64,000 nt of DNA, from assembly GCA_039978895.1 (NCBI GenBank), contig JBDWAL010000061.1, positions 1 to 64,000 on the forward strand, in the 5' to 3' direction. The stretch is from Aliishimia sp039978895 (GTDB lineage: Bacteria > Pseudomonadota > Alphaproteobacteria > Rhodobacterales > Rhodobacteraceae). A model generated the notes under the pieces. The model saw only the letters and a program-made list of their open reading frames with translations. It ran no database searches and was not told the DNA's origin. The position numbers and the translations under genes were made by a program. Position 1 is the stretch's first letter; every line of letters starts with the position of its first letter. Shown here one piece after another: positions 15,477 to 24,677 of the stretch.

Positions 15477-17563
15477 GAAGACGCCAATTGTATCAGCGCA
15501 TCCACCGCGACAATATGATCGGCGTAGACGAACATCGGGTTGATCTCTATCTCTGCGATTGTCTCATGTTCGACGATGACAGCCTCACACAGGTGGTGCA
15601 GCGCCAATGCGATTTTGCCGATATCCACCTTGGCACGCCCCCGGAACCCTTCCAACAAACGTGCAACCCGTAGGGACGCAAGTGCGTCGGCAATATCTGT
15701 CGGTGTGGCTGGAAGTAAAAGTGTTACGGCATCGCCAACAAGCTCAGTCAAAATCCCGCCACTGCCGATGACCAGCGCAGACCCGAACTGCGGATCGGTG
15801 CGCAGCGTTACGATCAGTTCAGCCAATGGTGGAGGCGACATTGCTTCGACAAGGAAATTGTCAGTTACGGCCTTCGCATCATACGTTGACACGGTGTGTC
15901 GCATGTCGCGCAAAGCTACTCCAAGAGCCTGCGCATCCTTTAGTCCCAAAACCACGGCACCAGCTTCTGTCTTATGAACCAATTGAGGCGACATCATCTT
16001 GAGCGCGACGGGATAGCCAACGGCCTTGGCGATTTCACGCGCCTCCATTGCAGAACCGCAGCGCCCCTTGGGAACGTTAAGACCGCGCGCAGAAAGCCAC
16101 GACTTGCCAGCGTCTTCGGTCAGCACCTGTGGCGCATCTATTGAGATCCCAGCCAACAGCCCCGCTGGCCGCGCATCCTTGATCCGTGCGCGCCGCTTAG
16201 ACCAGAGGGCCGCATCCCGTATAGCGTTTAACGCCTCATGGATGCCTTGCATCGGGGCCACCCCAAGCGAGATCAAATGCCTTCGGGTCGCGCGATCAAG
16301 GTTCTCAGGTAAGGTCGCGCAGATGGCTGCGGGGATCCCATGTTCCTTGGCGGCTTGGGCAAAGGCATCCGCGTCATTTTGATAGTAGATTTTAGAGGCG
16401 TCCAACCCCTCCGCCGGATAATCTTGTACCAGAACAGTCGCGGCTGCCCCAACGGCCTCTATCGTTTTCGCAAACACCGGATAGGTATGTTCCCGCTGCC
16501 CCCAGATCGGAGTGGTGTAATCCAACGGATTGGACACCGTGGCAATGTCAGGCAACAAATCCGGCAGCGTTATGTGGCCTTGCTCACTGACGGCTGGAAA
16601 GCTCAACCCGATCTTTTCCGCATAATCCGCCAGCATTGTCGCCCCCCCGCCCGAGCAAGTGAAGCCCGTGACACTCGGCCCCTTGGGCGCCTCCACCACA
16701 CAGAGATATTTCAATGTCTCCAAAAACTGCGCGGGATTGCTCACGCTGATGACACCCGTGCGCGCAAACAGTGCTTCATAAAGTTCGTCCGAACCAGATA
16801 GCGAGCCAGTATGACTGATGGTCAAAGCTGCCCCAATCGCCGAGCTGCCGGTTTTGAGCGCGACCACAGCTATGCCCCGCTCGATCGCCTTCAATGCTGC
16901 GCGTTCAAACGCCGGAATGTCTTGCAGCCCTTCGATATGCAGCCCAATGGCCCGGACGGTTTTGTCCTCCACGAAACTGTCTAGAAAGTCCTCCAATCCC
17001 AACACGGCTTGATTACCAGCCGACACCATATAAGCCAGCGGCAAGGAGCGCGCGCTCATCGTGATATCAGATGAAAACATACCCGATTGTGTGATGATGG
17101 CCGCGCCGTAACCGGGCGACCAACCGCCATGCTCAAACGACCACAGGGCTACGTTGTCAATGTAGTTGATTAAACCGTAGCAATTGGGGCCAATCAGGGC
17201 CATATCTCCTGTGGCCGCGATCAACCCTTGTTCTGCTGCGCCGTCACCCGTTTCTTTGAAACCTGCGGAAAAGCAAACAACACCGCCGACACCCATCTGG
17301 TTCAGTTCACGCAGAGCCGCGACAACACCGCTCGCTGGAATGGCCAAATAGACGGCATCAGGCGCGTCTGGCAAATCTGCGATCGACGCGACACAAGGCA
17401 CGCCGTCCAGATCAGACCGCTTGGGGTTCACTGCCCACATTTGCCCTGCAAACCCACGTCTACGGGCCTCGCGCACAGCTATGGTCGCATCTCGCCCACC
17501 GATGAACGCGATATGGCGTGGCTTTAGCAGCCGTTGAAAATTAGCGCGGCGGGCTGGAGTCAT
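15473..17563 (-). CDS. Acyl-CoA synthetase, ADP-forming (acetate-CoA ligase family)
   Basis: A 696-residue single-chain ADP-forming acyl-CoA synthetase. An N-terminal CoA-binding Rossmann domain (residues 10-130, including GPNCYGLINYIDN) is followed by the succinyl-CoA-synthetase-like domains (ITQSGMFSSDI near 160, and the catalytic His in ISHTGSLSGSDE near 255) and a C-terminal ATP-grasp domain (from about 470, with KTEAGAVVLGL and IGSGGILTELVGD). It converts a carboxylic acid, CoA and ATP to acyl-CoA and ADP. The start overlaps the acyl-CoA dehydrogenase stop (ATGA), so the pair is co-translated and probably consecutive in the pathway. Its acid substrate is unknown. Confidence 0.87.
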   Translation of the reverse strand: MTPARRANFQRLLKPRHIAFIGGRDATIAVREARRRGFAGQMWAVNPKRSDLDGVPCVASIADLPDAPDAVYLAIPASGVVAALRELNQMGVGGVVCFSAGFKETGDGAAEQGLIAATGDMALIGPNCYGLINYIDNVALWSFEHGGWSPGYGAAIITQSGMFSSDITMSARSLPLAYMVSAGNQAVLGLEDFLDSFVEDKTVRAIGLHIEGLQDIPAFERAALKAIERGIAVVALKTGSSAIGAALTISHTGSLSGSDELYEALFARTGVISVSNPAQFLETLKYLCVVEAPKGPSVTGFTCSGGGATMLADYAEKIGLSFPAVSEQGHITLPDLLPDIATVSNPLDYTTPIWGQREHTYPVFAKTIEAVGAAATVLVQDYPAEGLDASKIYYQNDADAFAQAAKEHGIPAAICATLPENLDRATRRHLISLGVAPMQGIHEALNAIRDAALWSKRRARIKDARPAGLLAGISIDAPQVLTEDAGKSWLSARGLNVPKGRCGSAMEAREIAKAVGYPVALKMMSPQLVHKTEAGAVVLGLKDAQALGVALRDMRHTVSTYDAKAVTDNFLVEAMSPPPLAELIVTLRTDPQFGSALVIGSGGILTELVGDAVTLLLPATPTDIADALASLRVARLLEGFRGRAKVDIGKIALALHHLCEAVIVEHETIAEIEINPMFVYADHIVAVDALIQLASS

Positions 17564-18720
17564 GCACCTAACGGGCGCAAGATAGAACGCGTGATAATGT
17601 GGCGTTGAATTTCTGAGGTGCCGTCCCAGATGCGTTCCAGACGACTGTCGCGCCAGAAACGCTGGATCGGCATTTCTTCCATAAGACCCATGCCGCCGTA
17701 GATTTGCACCGCATCATCAGCAATCTCCCCCAGCATTTCCGAGCAGAAAACCTTGATCATCGCCGCATCTGCGTCGCTCATCGCGCCTTGTTCGGCTCTG
17801 GCCACGGCATCTTTGACCATCAGGTCCGCTGCGCGCAGGTTGATCGCACCATCCGCCAAGCGAAACCCTGTGGCCTGAAACGCGCCAATCGGTTTGCCGA
17901 ACTGTTTGCGAGACGCGGCCCAATCGGTCGCCATTTCAAGGATGCGCTCTGCCTTTCCACAACAGGTTGCTCCGACCCAGATACGCCCCATGCCAAGCCA
18001 TTTGCCAGACAACTCCAACCCCTTGCCCTCTTCGCCAAGCACTTGACCGGGACCAAGGCGGACGTTGTCAAAGTGCAATTCAAAGGTCTTGTAGCCGCGA
18101 TAGCTGACGCACTTGGTGCCTTCACGGCACTCAAAACCAGACGCGCCCACATCAACCAAAAACGCGGTTACCCGTTTGCGAGGGCCACGCGGGGTTTCGT
18201 CTTCTCCGGTGGCGGCAAAGACAATCGCAAAATCAGGCATACAGGGACCAGAAATGAAGTGCTTCGAGCCGTTTAGAACCCAATCCTCCCCATCACGCCG
18301 CGCATTGGTTTTCATCCCCATCACATCTGAACCTGCGTCTGGTTCGGTCAGGGCAAATAATTCGCGTTTCTCGCCCCGCACGGCAGGGAACAGGTATTTT
18401 TCACGTTGCTCTGCATCACAGGCCATCAACAATTCCGTGGGGCGCGCCGCCCAGCTTTGCAACGCATGGCTTGTTTTACCATACTCCCGTTCAATCAGCG
18501 CCATCTGCGCAATACTCAAGCCGCCACCGCCGACCTCTTCGGGCAGATTGCAGGCATACAATCCCAACTCATGCGCTTTGGCCTCAATCTGGCGACCGAT
18601 CTCTTCCGGCACATGGCCCAGACGATCGACGTCCTCTTCATGAGGGTACATCTCAGTCTCCACAAAGCGGCGGACGGTGCTAACCAACAAATCCGTTTCG
18701 TGATTGGTTTCCATATTCAT
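17560..18720 (-). CDS. Acyl-CoA dehydrogenase
   Basis: A 386-residue acyl-CoA dehydrogenase. The N-terminal helical domain, the FAD-binding ALTEPDAGSDVMGMKT segment (near residue 130), the NGSKHFISG strand and the C-terminal IYGGMGLMEEMPIQRFWRD and DGTSEIQRHI (FAD and NAD-like pocket) are in order. The enzyme introduces a trans-2,3 double bond in an acyl-CoA. The catalytic base region IYGGMGLMEE carries an acidic residue at the family position. It sits in the importer operon and is 12 bases from the permease stop upstream. With the enoyl-CoA hydratase and CoA-transferase nearby it points to a CoA-bound beta-oxidation-like branch of the pathway. Confidence 0.88.
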   Translation of the reverse strand: MNMETNHETDLLVSTVRRFVETEMYPHEEDVDRLGHVPEEIGRQIEAKAHELGLYACNLPEEVGGGGLSIAQMALIEREYGKTSHALQSWAARPTELLMACDAEQREKYLFPAVRGEKRELFALTEPDAGSDVMGMKTNARRDGEDWVLNGSKHFISGPCMPDFAIVFAATGEDETPRGPRKRVTAFLVDVGASGFECREGTKCVSYRGYKTFELHFDNVRLGPGQVLGEEGKGLELSGKWLGMGRIWVGATCCGKAERILEMATDWAASRKQFGKPIGAFQATGFRLADGAINLRAADLMVKDAVARAEQGAMSDADAAMIKVFCSEMLGEIADDAVQIYGGMGLMEEMPIQRFWRDSRLERIWDGTSEIQRHIITRSILRPLGA

Positions 18721-18732
18721 AGTAAGACTCGC

Positions 18733-19530
18733 TTATTGGGTCAGAAGTTTAGCATTGCGACGGGACATGAGTGTAAAGATCACAAAGGCGATGACCGTCA
18801 TCGCGATCAACACAACAGCTGCCGCGGCCACTGTCGGATCAGTGTTTTCACGAATGCCGTTCCACATGCGGCGCGGCAGCGTGTAGACGCTGTATTTGGA
18901 GATAAACAGGGTAACGACAATTTCGTCCCAGCTGAGGATAAAGGCGAATAGCGCGCCAGCAAAGACACCCGGCTTGATGGATGGCAATATCACACGGCGC
19001 ATGGTGGTCCAGTTTGATCCACCTAGGTTTTTCGACGCCTGTTCTAGCTTCGGGTCAAAAGTTGCCAAAGATGCGCTGACGGTGATCAGGACCATAGGTG
19101 CTGCAAGGATTGTGTGGGCAAGGATCAAGCCAACATAACTATCGAGCAACCCCAGCGGTATCCAAAGGCGGTAGAATGCCATGGCCGAAATGATCTGCGG
19201 AATAATGAGCGGCAGCAGAAGAAAGGCCCGCACCAGCTCTGAATATTTCGAAGACACCCGCCACAGACCAATAGCGCAAAGCGTGCCAAGGAATGTCGCC
19301 AGCAATGAGGTCGATACCGCAATGACGCTGCTTTGAAAAAAGCTGGATATCCATTCTTCACTGGTGAATAATTTCTCAAAATGGCGAAAAGATAACTCGT
19401 CTTTCGGCATGGACAGGAACCGCTTGGGCGTCAGCGACACGGGTATCGCAATCAGCGCAGGCGTCACCAAAAATAGCAACAGAACCCACGCACCAACGCG
19501 GTTGAATTTTGCAAACAGGCCAGAAGTCAT
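18733..19530 (-). CDS. Polyamine/betaine-type ABC transporter permease (PotC-like)
   Basis: A 265-residue inner-membrane permease with about six helices and the EAA coupling loop ASKNLGGSNWTTMRRVILP near residue 165. PotC-like proteins pair with PotB-like partners. I place the start at 19530 (MTSGLFAKFN) because it overlaps the PotB-like stop as ATGA; a much longer upstream frame is a shadow of that gene. The operon order, in transcription, is BKACE, ATPase, binding protein, PotB-like, PotC-like, then the enzyme genes. Confidence 0.88.
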   Translation of the reverse strand: MTSGLFAKFNRVGAWVLLLFLVTPALIAIPVSLTPKRFLSMPKDELSFRHFEKLFTSEEWISSFFQSSVIAVSTSLLATFLGTLCAIGLWRVSSKYSELVRAFLLLPLIIPQIISAMAFYRLWIPLGLLDSYVGLILAHTILAAPMVLITVSASLATFDPKLEQASKNLGGSNWTTMRRVILPSIKPGVFAGALFAFILSWDEIVVTLFISKYSVYTLPRRMWNGIRENTDPTVAAAAVVLIAMTVIAFVIFTLMSRRNAKLLTQ

Positions 19531-20375
19531 CGCGCAGCCCCTCCGAACACGGTGCTCAATTTCATGAACCGCGACATCACCCAAAGCATCGCTAACACGC
19601 CAAACAACATCAACGCTGCCAACATCGCCGCGGTGCCCCATTTCAAGGTGACCAGCAGTTGCACAGAGATGTATTCGGCCACCATCAGCACTTTGCCCCC
19701 ACCCAGCACAGCCGGGGTCACGTAAAACCCAAGGCTGAGAATAAAGACCAACAATGTCGAGGCGACCAAACCCGGCGCAGTCAACGGCAGGTAAATCCGC
19801 CAGAAGGTCTGCGTACCAGATGCACCCAGATTGCGCGAAGCATCCATCACACGTGTATCAAGTGACTGCATAGAGACCAACAAAGGCAAAACAGCATAGG
19901 GAATCATGTAGTGGACCATGCCGATCAACACACCCAGTTCATTCCGCATAAAGGCGATGGGTTCGGCGATCAGCCCAATGTTTTCCAGCGTACCATTTAC
20001 CAATCCCTTACGGCCCAGCAACATCAGCCAAGAAAAGGTGCGCACAAGAATGGATATCCAAAAAGACACCAGCAGCAGCGTCAGCATATTGTTCTTCTGA
20101 CGCTGATGGCAGTGCACCATGGCATAGGCGATAGAATACCCGAGCGTGACGCTGAATGCCGTGGTGATCAGACAAATCCGCACTGTGGTCCACACAATGC
20201 GGACCAATGCATCGCTTTCGCCCAGCTTGGCATAATTGCCAAAACCCGGTTTCGGGTCTGTGACGCTGAGCCACAAGATGTTCACGATAGGCCCTAAATA
20301 CAACGTCACCACCAGCACCAACAAAGGCGCGATGATCAACCATCCAGGATGAATATGGCGGGTAAGAAGTTGCAT
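19527..20375 (-). CDS. Polyamine/betaine-type ABC transporter permease (PotB-like)
   Basis: A 282-residue permease with six hydrophobic segments and the EAA loop ASRNLGASGTQTFWRIYLP near residue 185. I use the ATG at 20375 (MQLLTRHIHPGW) because upstream in-frame residues do not look like a membrane protein start. It is separated from the binding-protein stop by about 59 bases and overlaps the PotC-like gene by four bases. The pair forms the channel of a PotABCD-type importer; ligand could be a polyamine, betaine or other cation. Confidence 0.88.
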   Translation of the reverse strand: MQLLTRHIHPGWLIIAPLLVLVVTLYLGPIVNILWLSVTDPKPGFGNYAKLGESDALVRIVWTTVRICLITTAFSVTLGYSIAYAMVHCHQRQKNNMLTLLLVSFWISILVRTFSWLMLLGRKGLVNGTLENIGLIAEPIAFMRNELGVLIGMVHYMIPYAVLPLLVSMQSLDTRVMDASRNLGASGTQTFWRIYLPLTAPGLVASTLLVFILSLGFYVTPAVLGGGKVLMVAEYISVQLLVTLKWGTAAMLAALMLFGVLAMLWVMSRFMKLSTVFGGAAR

Positions 20376-20434
20376 AGAAGGTCCCAAAATAAGAGCTGAC
20401 CGCGCCTTAGGAAAAAACGTGGTCAGCAAATGGT

Positions 20435-21541
20435 TTAGCTGATCGCATCCAAGAATGCGTTCACCGCATCACCGCCATTTTTGCCCCACCAATCGGGATC
20501 GTTGTAAACGATCTTGTCGATATTTTTGGCCGAAGTGATCGCGTAATCTTGCTGATCATCAGGAATTTGATCGAATGCCTCTGGGTTGGAAGGTGTCATG
20601 CCAAGACAGTCGAGCAAGGCAAGCTGTGCGGGCACTTCCTGTGCCGTTGCAATGAACTGCATCACGGCAGCACCGGCTGGATTGCCTTTCGGCACGATGT
20701 AGGCACCCGGCATCGCCATCGCCTGATTGTTCACCAACTTATAGCGCCCATCGGTGTCGTTCTCGATGTTGCGGCCACGGTTTTGCCAGACCATGCCCAT
20801 CGACACTTCGCCATTCACCACCATGGAATGCGCCTCAGAACCCGAACCCCAATACAGACTGTCTTCCTTGATCGACTTAATCTTTGCCAGTGCTCGGTCC
20901 ATATCAAGCGGATACAACGCATCACCCGCGACACCGTCGGCCAGCAACGCCGCTTCGAGTGATCCATTAGCCCATTTGTAAAGGGAACGCATGCCGGGGA
21001 AATTGGCCGTGTCAAAGAAATCAGCCCAAGTCTGGGGCGGGTTATCGCCGAAAGCTTCGGTGTCATACACAAAGGCGTAACCGTACAAAATGATAGAAAT
21101 GCCATGCTCCAACGCGTAGCCGGGCAGGGTTTTGTCTTTGGACACAACGGAATAATCAATCGGCTCAAGGTGGCCTGTTGGGCCAAGCGAAACCGCATTG
21201 AACAGGTCTGCATCCGCCACGTCAGCGGTGACATTGCCGCTGTCGACCATCTCTTTGATTTTGCCTTCCAACGGGCCGGAGGTGTCGAATTTCAAACCCT
21301 TTCCGGTGTTGGCCGTAAACGCTTGACCTATCGCAGAACCGTGACATTCCTCGGATTGGCCGCCCCAGTTCCACATCACCACATGATCCGCTGCCGCTTC
21401 GGCATCGCCTGCCATTACCGCACTCAGGGCGACACCAGAAGCACCGCACAGTGCTAGGAATGTCCGGCGATCCATGCGTCCTTCTTTGTAAGCATGCGCG
21501 CTGTCTTGCAGTGTTTCTTTCATAAACTGTTTGTCGTGCAT
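20435..21541 (-). CDS. PotD/PotF-type substrate-binding protein with Tat-type signal
   Basis: A 368-residue periplasmic binding protein of the PotD type. Residues 20-50 hold a twin-arginine-like signal, MDRRTFLALCGASGVALSA, preceded by a 22-residue lead, with cleavage after AEAA near residue 51. The mature part starts VVMWNWGG, a PotD-like first strand, and carries FDTANFPGMRSL and IVPKGNPAGAAVMQF typical of this family. GGAGG precedes the ATG at 21541 by 7 bases. The operon enzymes do not match a simple putrescine pathway, so the ligand may be another cationic compound (inference). Confidence 0.88.
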   Translation of the reverse strand: MHDKQFMKETLQDSAHAYKEGRMDRRTFLALCGASGVALSAVMAGDAEAAADHVVMWNWGGQSEECHGSAIGQAFTANTGKGLKFDTSGPLEGKIKEMVDSGNVTADVADADLFNAVSLGPTGHLEPIDYSVVSKDKTLPGYALEHGISIILYGYAFVYDTEAFGDNPPQTWADFFDTANFPGMRSLYKWANGSLEAALLADGVAGDALYPLDMDRALAKIKSIKEDSLYWGSGSEAHSMVVNGEVSMGMVWQNRGRNIENDTDGRYKLVNNQAMAMPGAYIVPKGNPAGAAVMQFIATAQEVPAQLALLDCLGMTPSNPEAFDQIPDDQQDYAITSAKNIDKIVYNDPDWWGKNGGDAVNAFLDAIS

Positions 21542-21616
21542 TTTCTTTCCTCCAATTGGTCCCGGCTCACCCGGTCCTTCTGTTGTGGCGCGTAAATAGC
21601 GCTCTGTTTTGGGGCG

Positions 21617-22618
21617 CTAGCCCGTCTGTAGTTCTACGGCGGCGGCGTCTGTCCAAAGCAGATCAACGGCTTCACCTACCTTCAGCGTTTCGGCGTTGCG
21701 CCAGACGTCGATATCGACTTCGATTTCGGTGCGATTGCTGGCATCAACAATGACCCGCTGCATAGAGCCAAAGTAGGTAATAGAACGCACCGTCCCGCTC
21801 ATCCGCGCATCCGCATGACCAACGCCTGCGTGCAGATCTATTTTTTCAGGGCGAAGGGCATAGACCTTGCCATTTGTTCGAATGAAATTCGATTTTCCAA
21901 GGAAGCTGGCCGTGAACTCATTGTTGGGCCGCTCGTATAATTCCTTAGGTGTGCCGACTTGTTCAATCGCGCCATCCCGCATGATCACGATGCGGTCAGA
22001 CATGGACAGGGCCTCTTCTTGATCGTGCGTGACGTAGATAAACGTGGTGCCAACGCGCCGGTGAATGTCTTTCAACTGCTCCTGAACCTCGACCCGAAGC
22101 TTCTTGTCCAACGCGCCCAATGGTTCGTCTAACAGCAAGACGGGTGGTGCAAAGCACAGCGCACGTGCCAATGCGACGCGCTGTTGTTGCCCCCCTGAAA
22201 GTTGGCCGGGCTTGCGGTTCGCAAAATCCTGTAATTGCACCAGTTCCAACATCTCGTCGACGCGGGCCTTGATCTCGGCAGGGGGGCGTTTGCGGACACT
22301 CAGGGCATAGCCGATGTTGTCGCGTACGGACATATGCGGGAACAGTGCATAGCCCTGAAACACCATGCCGAAGTTGCGCTTTTCTGCAGGCACTTGCGCG
22401 AAGGACGCACCATCAAGCGCGATATCCCCCTCAGAGATGTCCAAGAACCCCGCGATCATCATTAGCAGCGTGGTCTTGCCTGATCCTGACGGGCCGAGAA
22501 GCGTCAGAAACTCGCCCTTGCGAATTTCTAAAGAGATGTCGTTGACTGCGCGAAACGCCCCGAACAATTTCGAAACATTGCGGATCTGCAGACTGCCTAT
22601 TTGTGCTGGGTCAGTCAT
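21617..22618 (-). CDS. PotA-type ABC transporter ATP-binding protein
   Basis: A 333-residue ATPase with Walker A GPSGSGKTTLL near residue 42, signature LSGGQQQRVALARAL near 138, Walker B LLLDEPLGALD and switch His in THDQ. The C-terminal TOBE-like domain (residues 245-333) is present. The gene start overlaps the BKACE stop by eight bases (ATGACTGA), so the two are translated together. It energises the PotBC-type permeases of the same operon. Confidence 0.92.
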   Translation of the reverse strand: MTDPAQIGSLQIRNVSKLFGAFRAVNDISLEIRKGEFLTLLGPSGSGKTTLLMMIAGFLDISEGDIALDGASFAQVPAEKRNFGMVFQGYALFPHMSVRDNIGYALSVRKRPPAEIKARVDEMLELVQLQDFANRKPGQLSGGQQQRVALARALCFAPPVLLLDEPLGALDKKLRVEVQEQLKDIHRRVGTTFIYVTHDQEEALSMSDRIVIMRDGAIEQVGTPKELYERPNNEFTASFLGKSNFIRTNGKVYALRPEKIDLHAGVGHADARMSGTVRSITYFGSMQRVIVDASNRTEIEVDIDVWRNAETLKVGEAVDLLWTDAAAVELQTG

Positions 22619-23501
22619 CCGCCCCCCGCAGGCTTAGCTTGTTGCGCGCCTCTTGCGGGGTAACGACACGGCCACCCATGCGCTCAATAATCTCGCGGGC
22701 CTTCGTGACCAATTGTGCATTGGTCGCCAGCACTCCGCGTTCAAGATAAATGTTGTCCTCTAGGCCGACCCGCACATTGCCACCCAAAGCGACCGCCGCC
22801 GCAGCCATTGGCATTTGCCCCCGCCCGATCCCAAAGCTGGCCCAACTTGCCCCAGCGGGTAGTTGCGCTTTCATCGCGGCCATCGTCTCGACCGTCTGAT
22901 CCGCGCCCCAAGGGATGCCCAGACAAAGTTGGAACATGGGCGGCGCGTCTATCAGACCTTCCTCGACCATCGCTTTGGCAAAGCGAATGTGTCCCAGGTC
23001 GAATACTTCCAATTCGGGCTTCACACCCCATTCCTGCACCAGCCTTGCCATTTTGCGCAGTGTCGGCGGGGTAGAGATATAAATCATATCCGTGTCAGAA
23101 AAATTCAGCGTCCCGCAATCAAGCGAACAGATGTCGGGCATACATTCTTTGACATGGGCCAATCGATCCTCTGGACCGATCATATCGGTGCCGGGACCGG
23201 GCATGGATGGATTGGCGGCATCCGGCACCCAATCGCCCCCCATGCCAGCGGTGATGTTGATGACCACATCTGTGTCACTGTCGCGGATGCGATCCACAAT
23301 TTCTTTGAAGAGTTTCGGGTCGCGCGACCCTTGCCCCGTCTGAGGATCTCGGGCGTGAATATGCGCCACTGAAGCACCCGCTTTAGCCGCTTCAATCGCA
23401 GCATATGCGATCTCTTTTGGACTGATTGGCACATGCGGACTTTTGCCTGTGGTATCCCCCGCACCGGTCACAGCACAGGTCAGCACAACGTCGTAATTCA
23501 T
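22611..23501 (-). CDS. BKACE family (DUF849) 3-keto acid cleavage enzyme, 3-dehydrocarnitine-type candidate
   Basis: A 296-residue DUF849/BKACE enzyme. Zinc-binding residues are visible in VAHIHARDPQTG (two His, near residue 47) and the C-terminal GLEDNIY segment, and the order of strands is that of the family (TIM barrel). BKACE enzymes cleave beta-keto acids with acetyl-CoA to give acetoacetate plus a new acyl-CoA. With the neighbouring dehydrogenase most like L-carnitine dehydrogenase, the 3-dehydrocarnitine-type reaction is a reasonable guess. It is the first gene of the long minus-strand operon, with GGGGAG ahead of its ATG, and divergent from the AraC-type regulator. Confidence 0.85.
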   Translation of the reverse strand: MNYDVVLTCAVTGAGDTTGKSPHVPISPKEIAYAAIEAAKAGASVAHIHARDPQTGQGSRDPKLFKEIVDRIRDSDTDVVINITAGMGGDWVPDAANPSMPGPGTDMIGPEDRLAHVKECMPDICSLDCGTLNFSDTDMIYISTPPTLRKMARLVQEWGVKPELEVFDLGHIRFAKAMVEEGLIDAPPMFQLCLGIPWGADQTVETMAAMKAQLPAGASWASFGIGRGQMPMAAAAVALGGNVRVGLEDNIYLERGVLATNAQLVTKAREIIERMGGRVVTPQEARNKLSLRGADD

Positions 23502-23552
23502 TTGGTAACGCTCCCCTTTTGTCCAGCTTGGAGCGGAAGCCCTCCCGAAAGA

Positions 23553-23568
23553 TGTCGATTATCCGACA
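23553..23568. promoter_or_regulatory. Inverted repeat TGTCG-N6-CGACA, candidate operator
   Basis: The 120-bp region between the BKACE and regulator starts contains TGTCGATTATCCGACA, an inverted repeat with 5-bp arms and a 6-bp spacer. A related sequence with TGTCGA and TCCGA arms lies in the aldehyde dehydrogenase/RidA divergent promoter at 29249. I propose this as the binding site for the AraC-type regulator, which is inference. Confidence 0.45.
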
Positions 23569-23621
23569 AAAATAATGTTAGTTTGGCGAAAAAACGCACT
23601 GCACAAATTGGAACTTTGACC

Positions 23622-24677
23622 ATGCAAATCGAAATGCCCCAGCAAACACCAAGGGCTGCCCATCATGCCATCTTTGTGGTCGTCCCGCGGTTTAATATCA
23701 CCACGTTGATCACCATGATCGAGACGATGCGAATCGCAAATTACCTCGCGCCAGAACGTTTGTTTTCTTGGGATGTCGTTTCGTTTGATGGGGCGAAAGT
23801 CGTGGCCAGCAATGGCATGGCGACCACTGTTGCAACGGACCACAACGCCCTCCGCCAAGCGGATTTTGTGTTCGTTTTGGGCAGCTGGGGAACGGAACAT
23901 TACGACAATCGTAACCTCACTGCTTGGCTGCGCAAACGTGCCCGTGCAGGCGAAAGCATCTGCGGGGTTGAACTGGGGTGCTATATCGTTGCGCGTGCTG
24001 GTTTACTCGCGGACAAACCTGCGACGATTCATTGGTCTTGGCTTAGTGGGTTTCGCGAAAGCTTCAGCCGCGTGGATGTGCAAGAATGTTTGTTTACCAT
24101 GGAAGGTAAAATCATGACGTGCTCAGGCGGGTTGGCCGGGATTGATTTGATGCTAAGGCTGATAGAAAGGAGCCATGGCAGCGGCTTTTCAGGCGAGATA
24201 GCAGACCAAATGTTGCACCATCCCATACGCAATGCGGCCTCCCCTCAACGTAGCACAATGGGCCGCAGTACGGAAACGATGTTGCCATTGGTCCGCGAGA
24301 CGATGACCCTGATCGAAGAGAACATTGAAGACCCCTTAAGCGTGCCCGAAATCGCCGCAACGCTCGACGTGTCTCAACGTCAATTGGAACGTCAGTTCAA
24401 AAAACATGTGGGATGTACAGTCGTGCAATTCGGATTGCTTCGGCGCCTTCAAAATGCTCGGCTTTTGTTGATCTCAACCGATCTCAGCGTACGTGAAATT
24501 GCAACCGCATCGGGTTTCAACACCCTGTCGCATTTCGCCTTTTCCTTCGGCAAGTTCTTTGGTCGCCGCCCATCAGAATACCGCGAGGCATGGCCGGCAA
24601 ATGAACCGGCACCCAACTGGCCTGGGTCTTTGTCTGACTTCCTCTCAACGTTGAAAGATATTCCACCAGAACGTTAA
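23622..24677 (+). CDS. GlxA/CdhR-type AraC-family regulator with DJ-1/PfpI-like N-terminus
   Basis: A 351-residue regulator. Residues 15-195 form a DJ-1/PfpI (class I amidotransferase-like) domain with the elbow region CGVELGCYIVARAGLL, and residues 225-330 form the AraC-type double HTH (LDVSQRQLERQFKKHVG and ATASGFNTLSHFAFSFGKFF). This is the build of CdhR and GbdR, which activate carnitine and glycine betaine catabolism in Pseudomonas. I use the ATG at 23622; the longer frame overlaps the divergent BKACE gene. Its stop shares TTAA with the stop of the convergent dehydrogenase gene. Control of the flanking operons is likely. Confidence 0.88.
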   Translation: MQIEMPQQTPRAAHHAIFVVVPRFNITTLITMIETMRIANYLAPERLFSWDVVSFDGAKVVASNGMATTVATDHNALRQADFVFVLGSWGTEHYDNRNLTAWLRKRARAGESICGVELGCYIVARAGLLADKPATIHWSWLSGFRESFSRVDVQECLFTMEGKIMTCSGGLAGIDLMLRLIERSHGSGFSGEIADQMLHHPIRNAASPQRSTMGRSTETMLPLVRETMTLIEENIEDPLSVPEIAATLDVSQRQLERQFKKHVGCTVVQFGLLRRLQNARLLLISTDLSVREIATASGFNTLSHFAFSFGKFFGRRPSEYREAWPANEPAPNWPGSLSDFLSTLKDIPPER

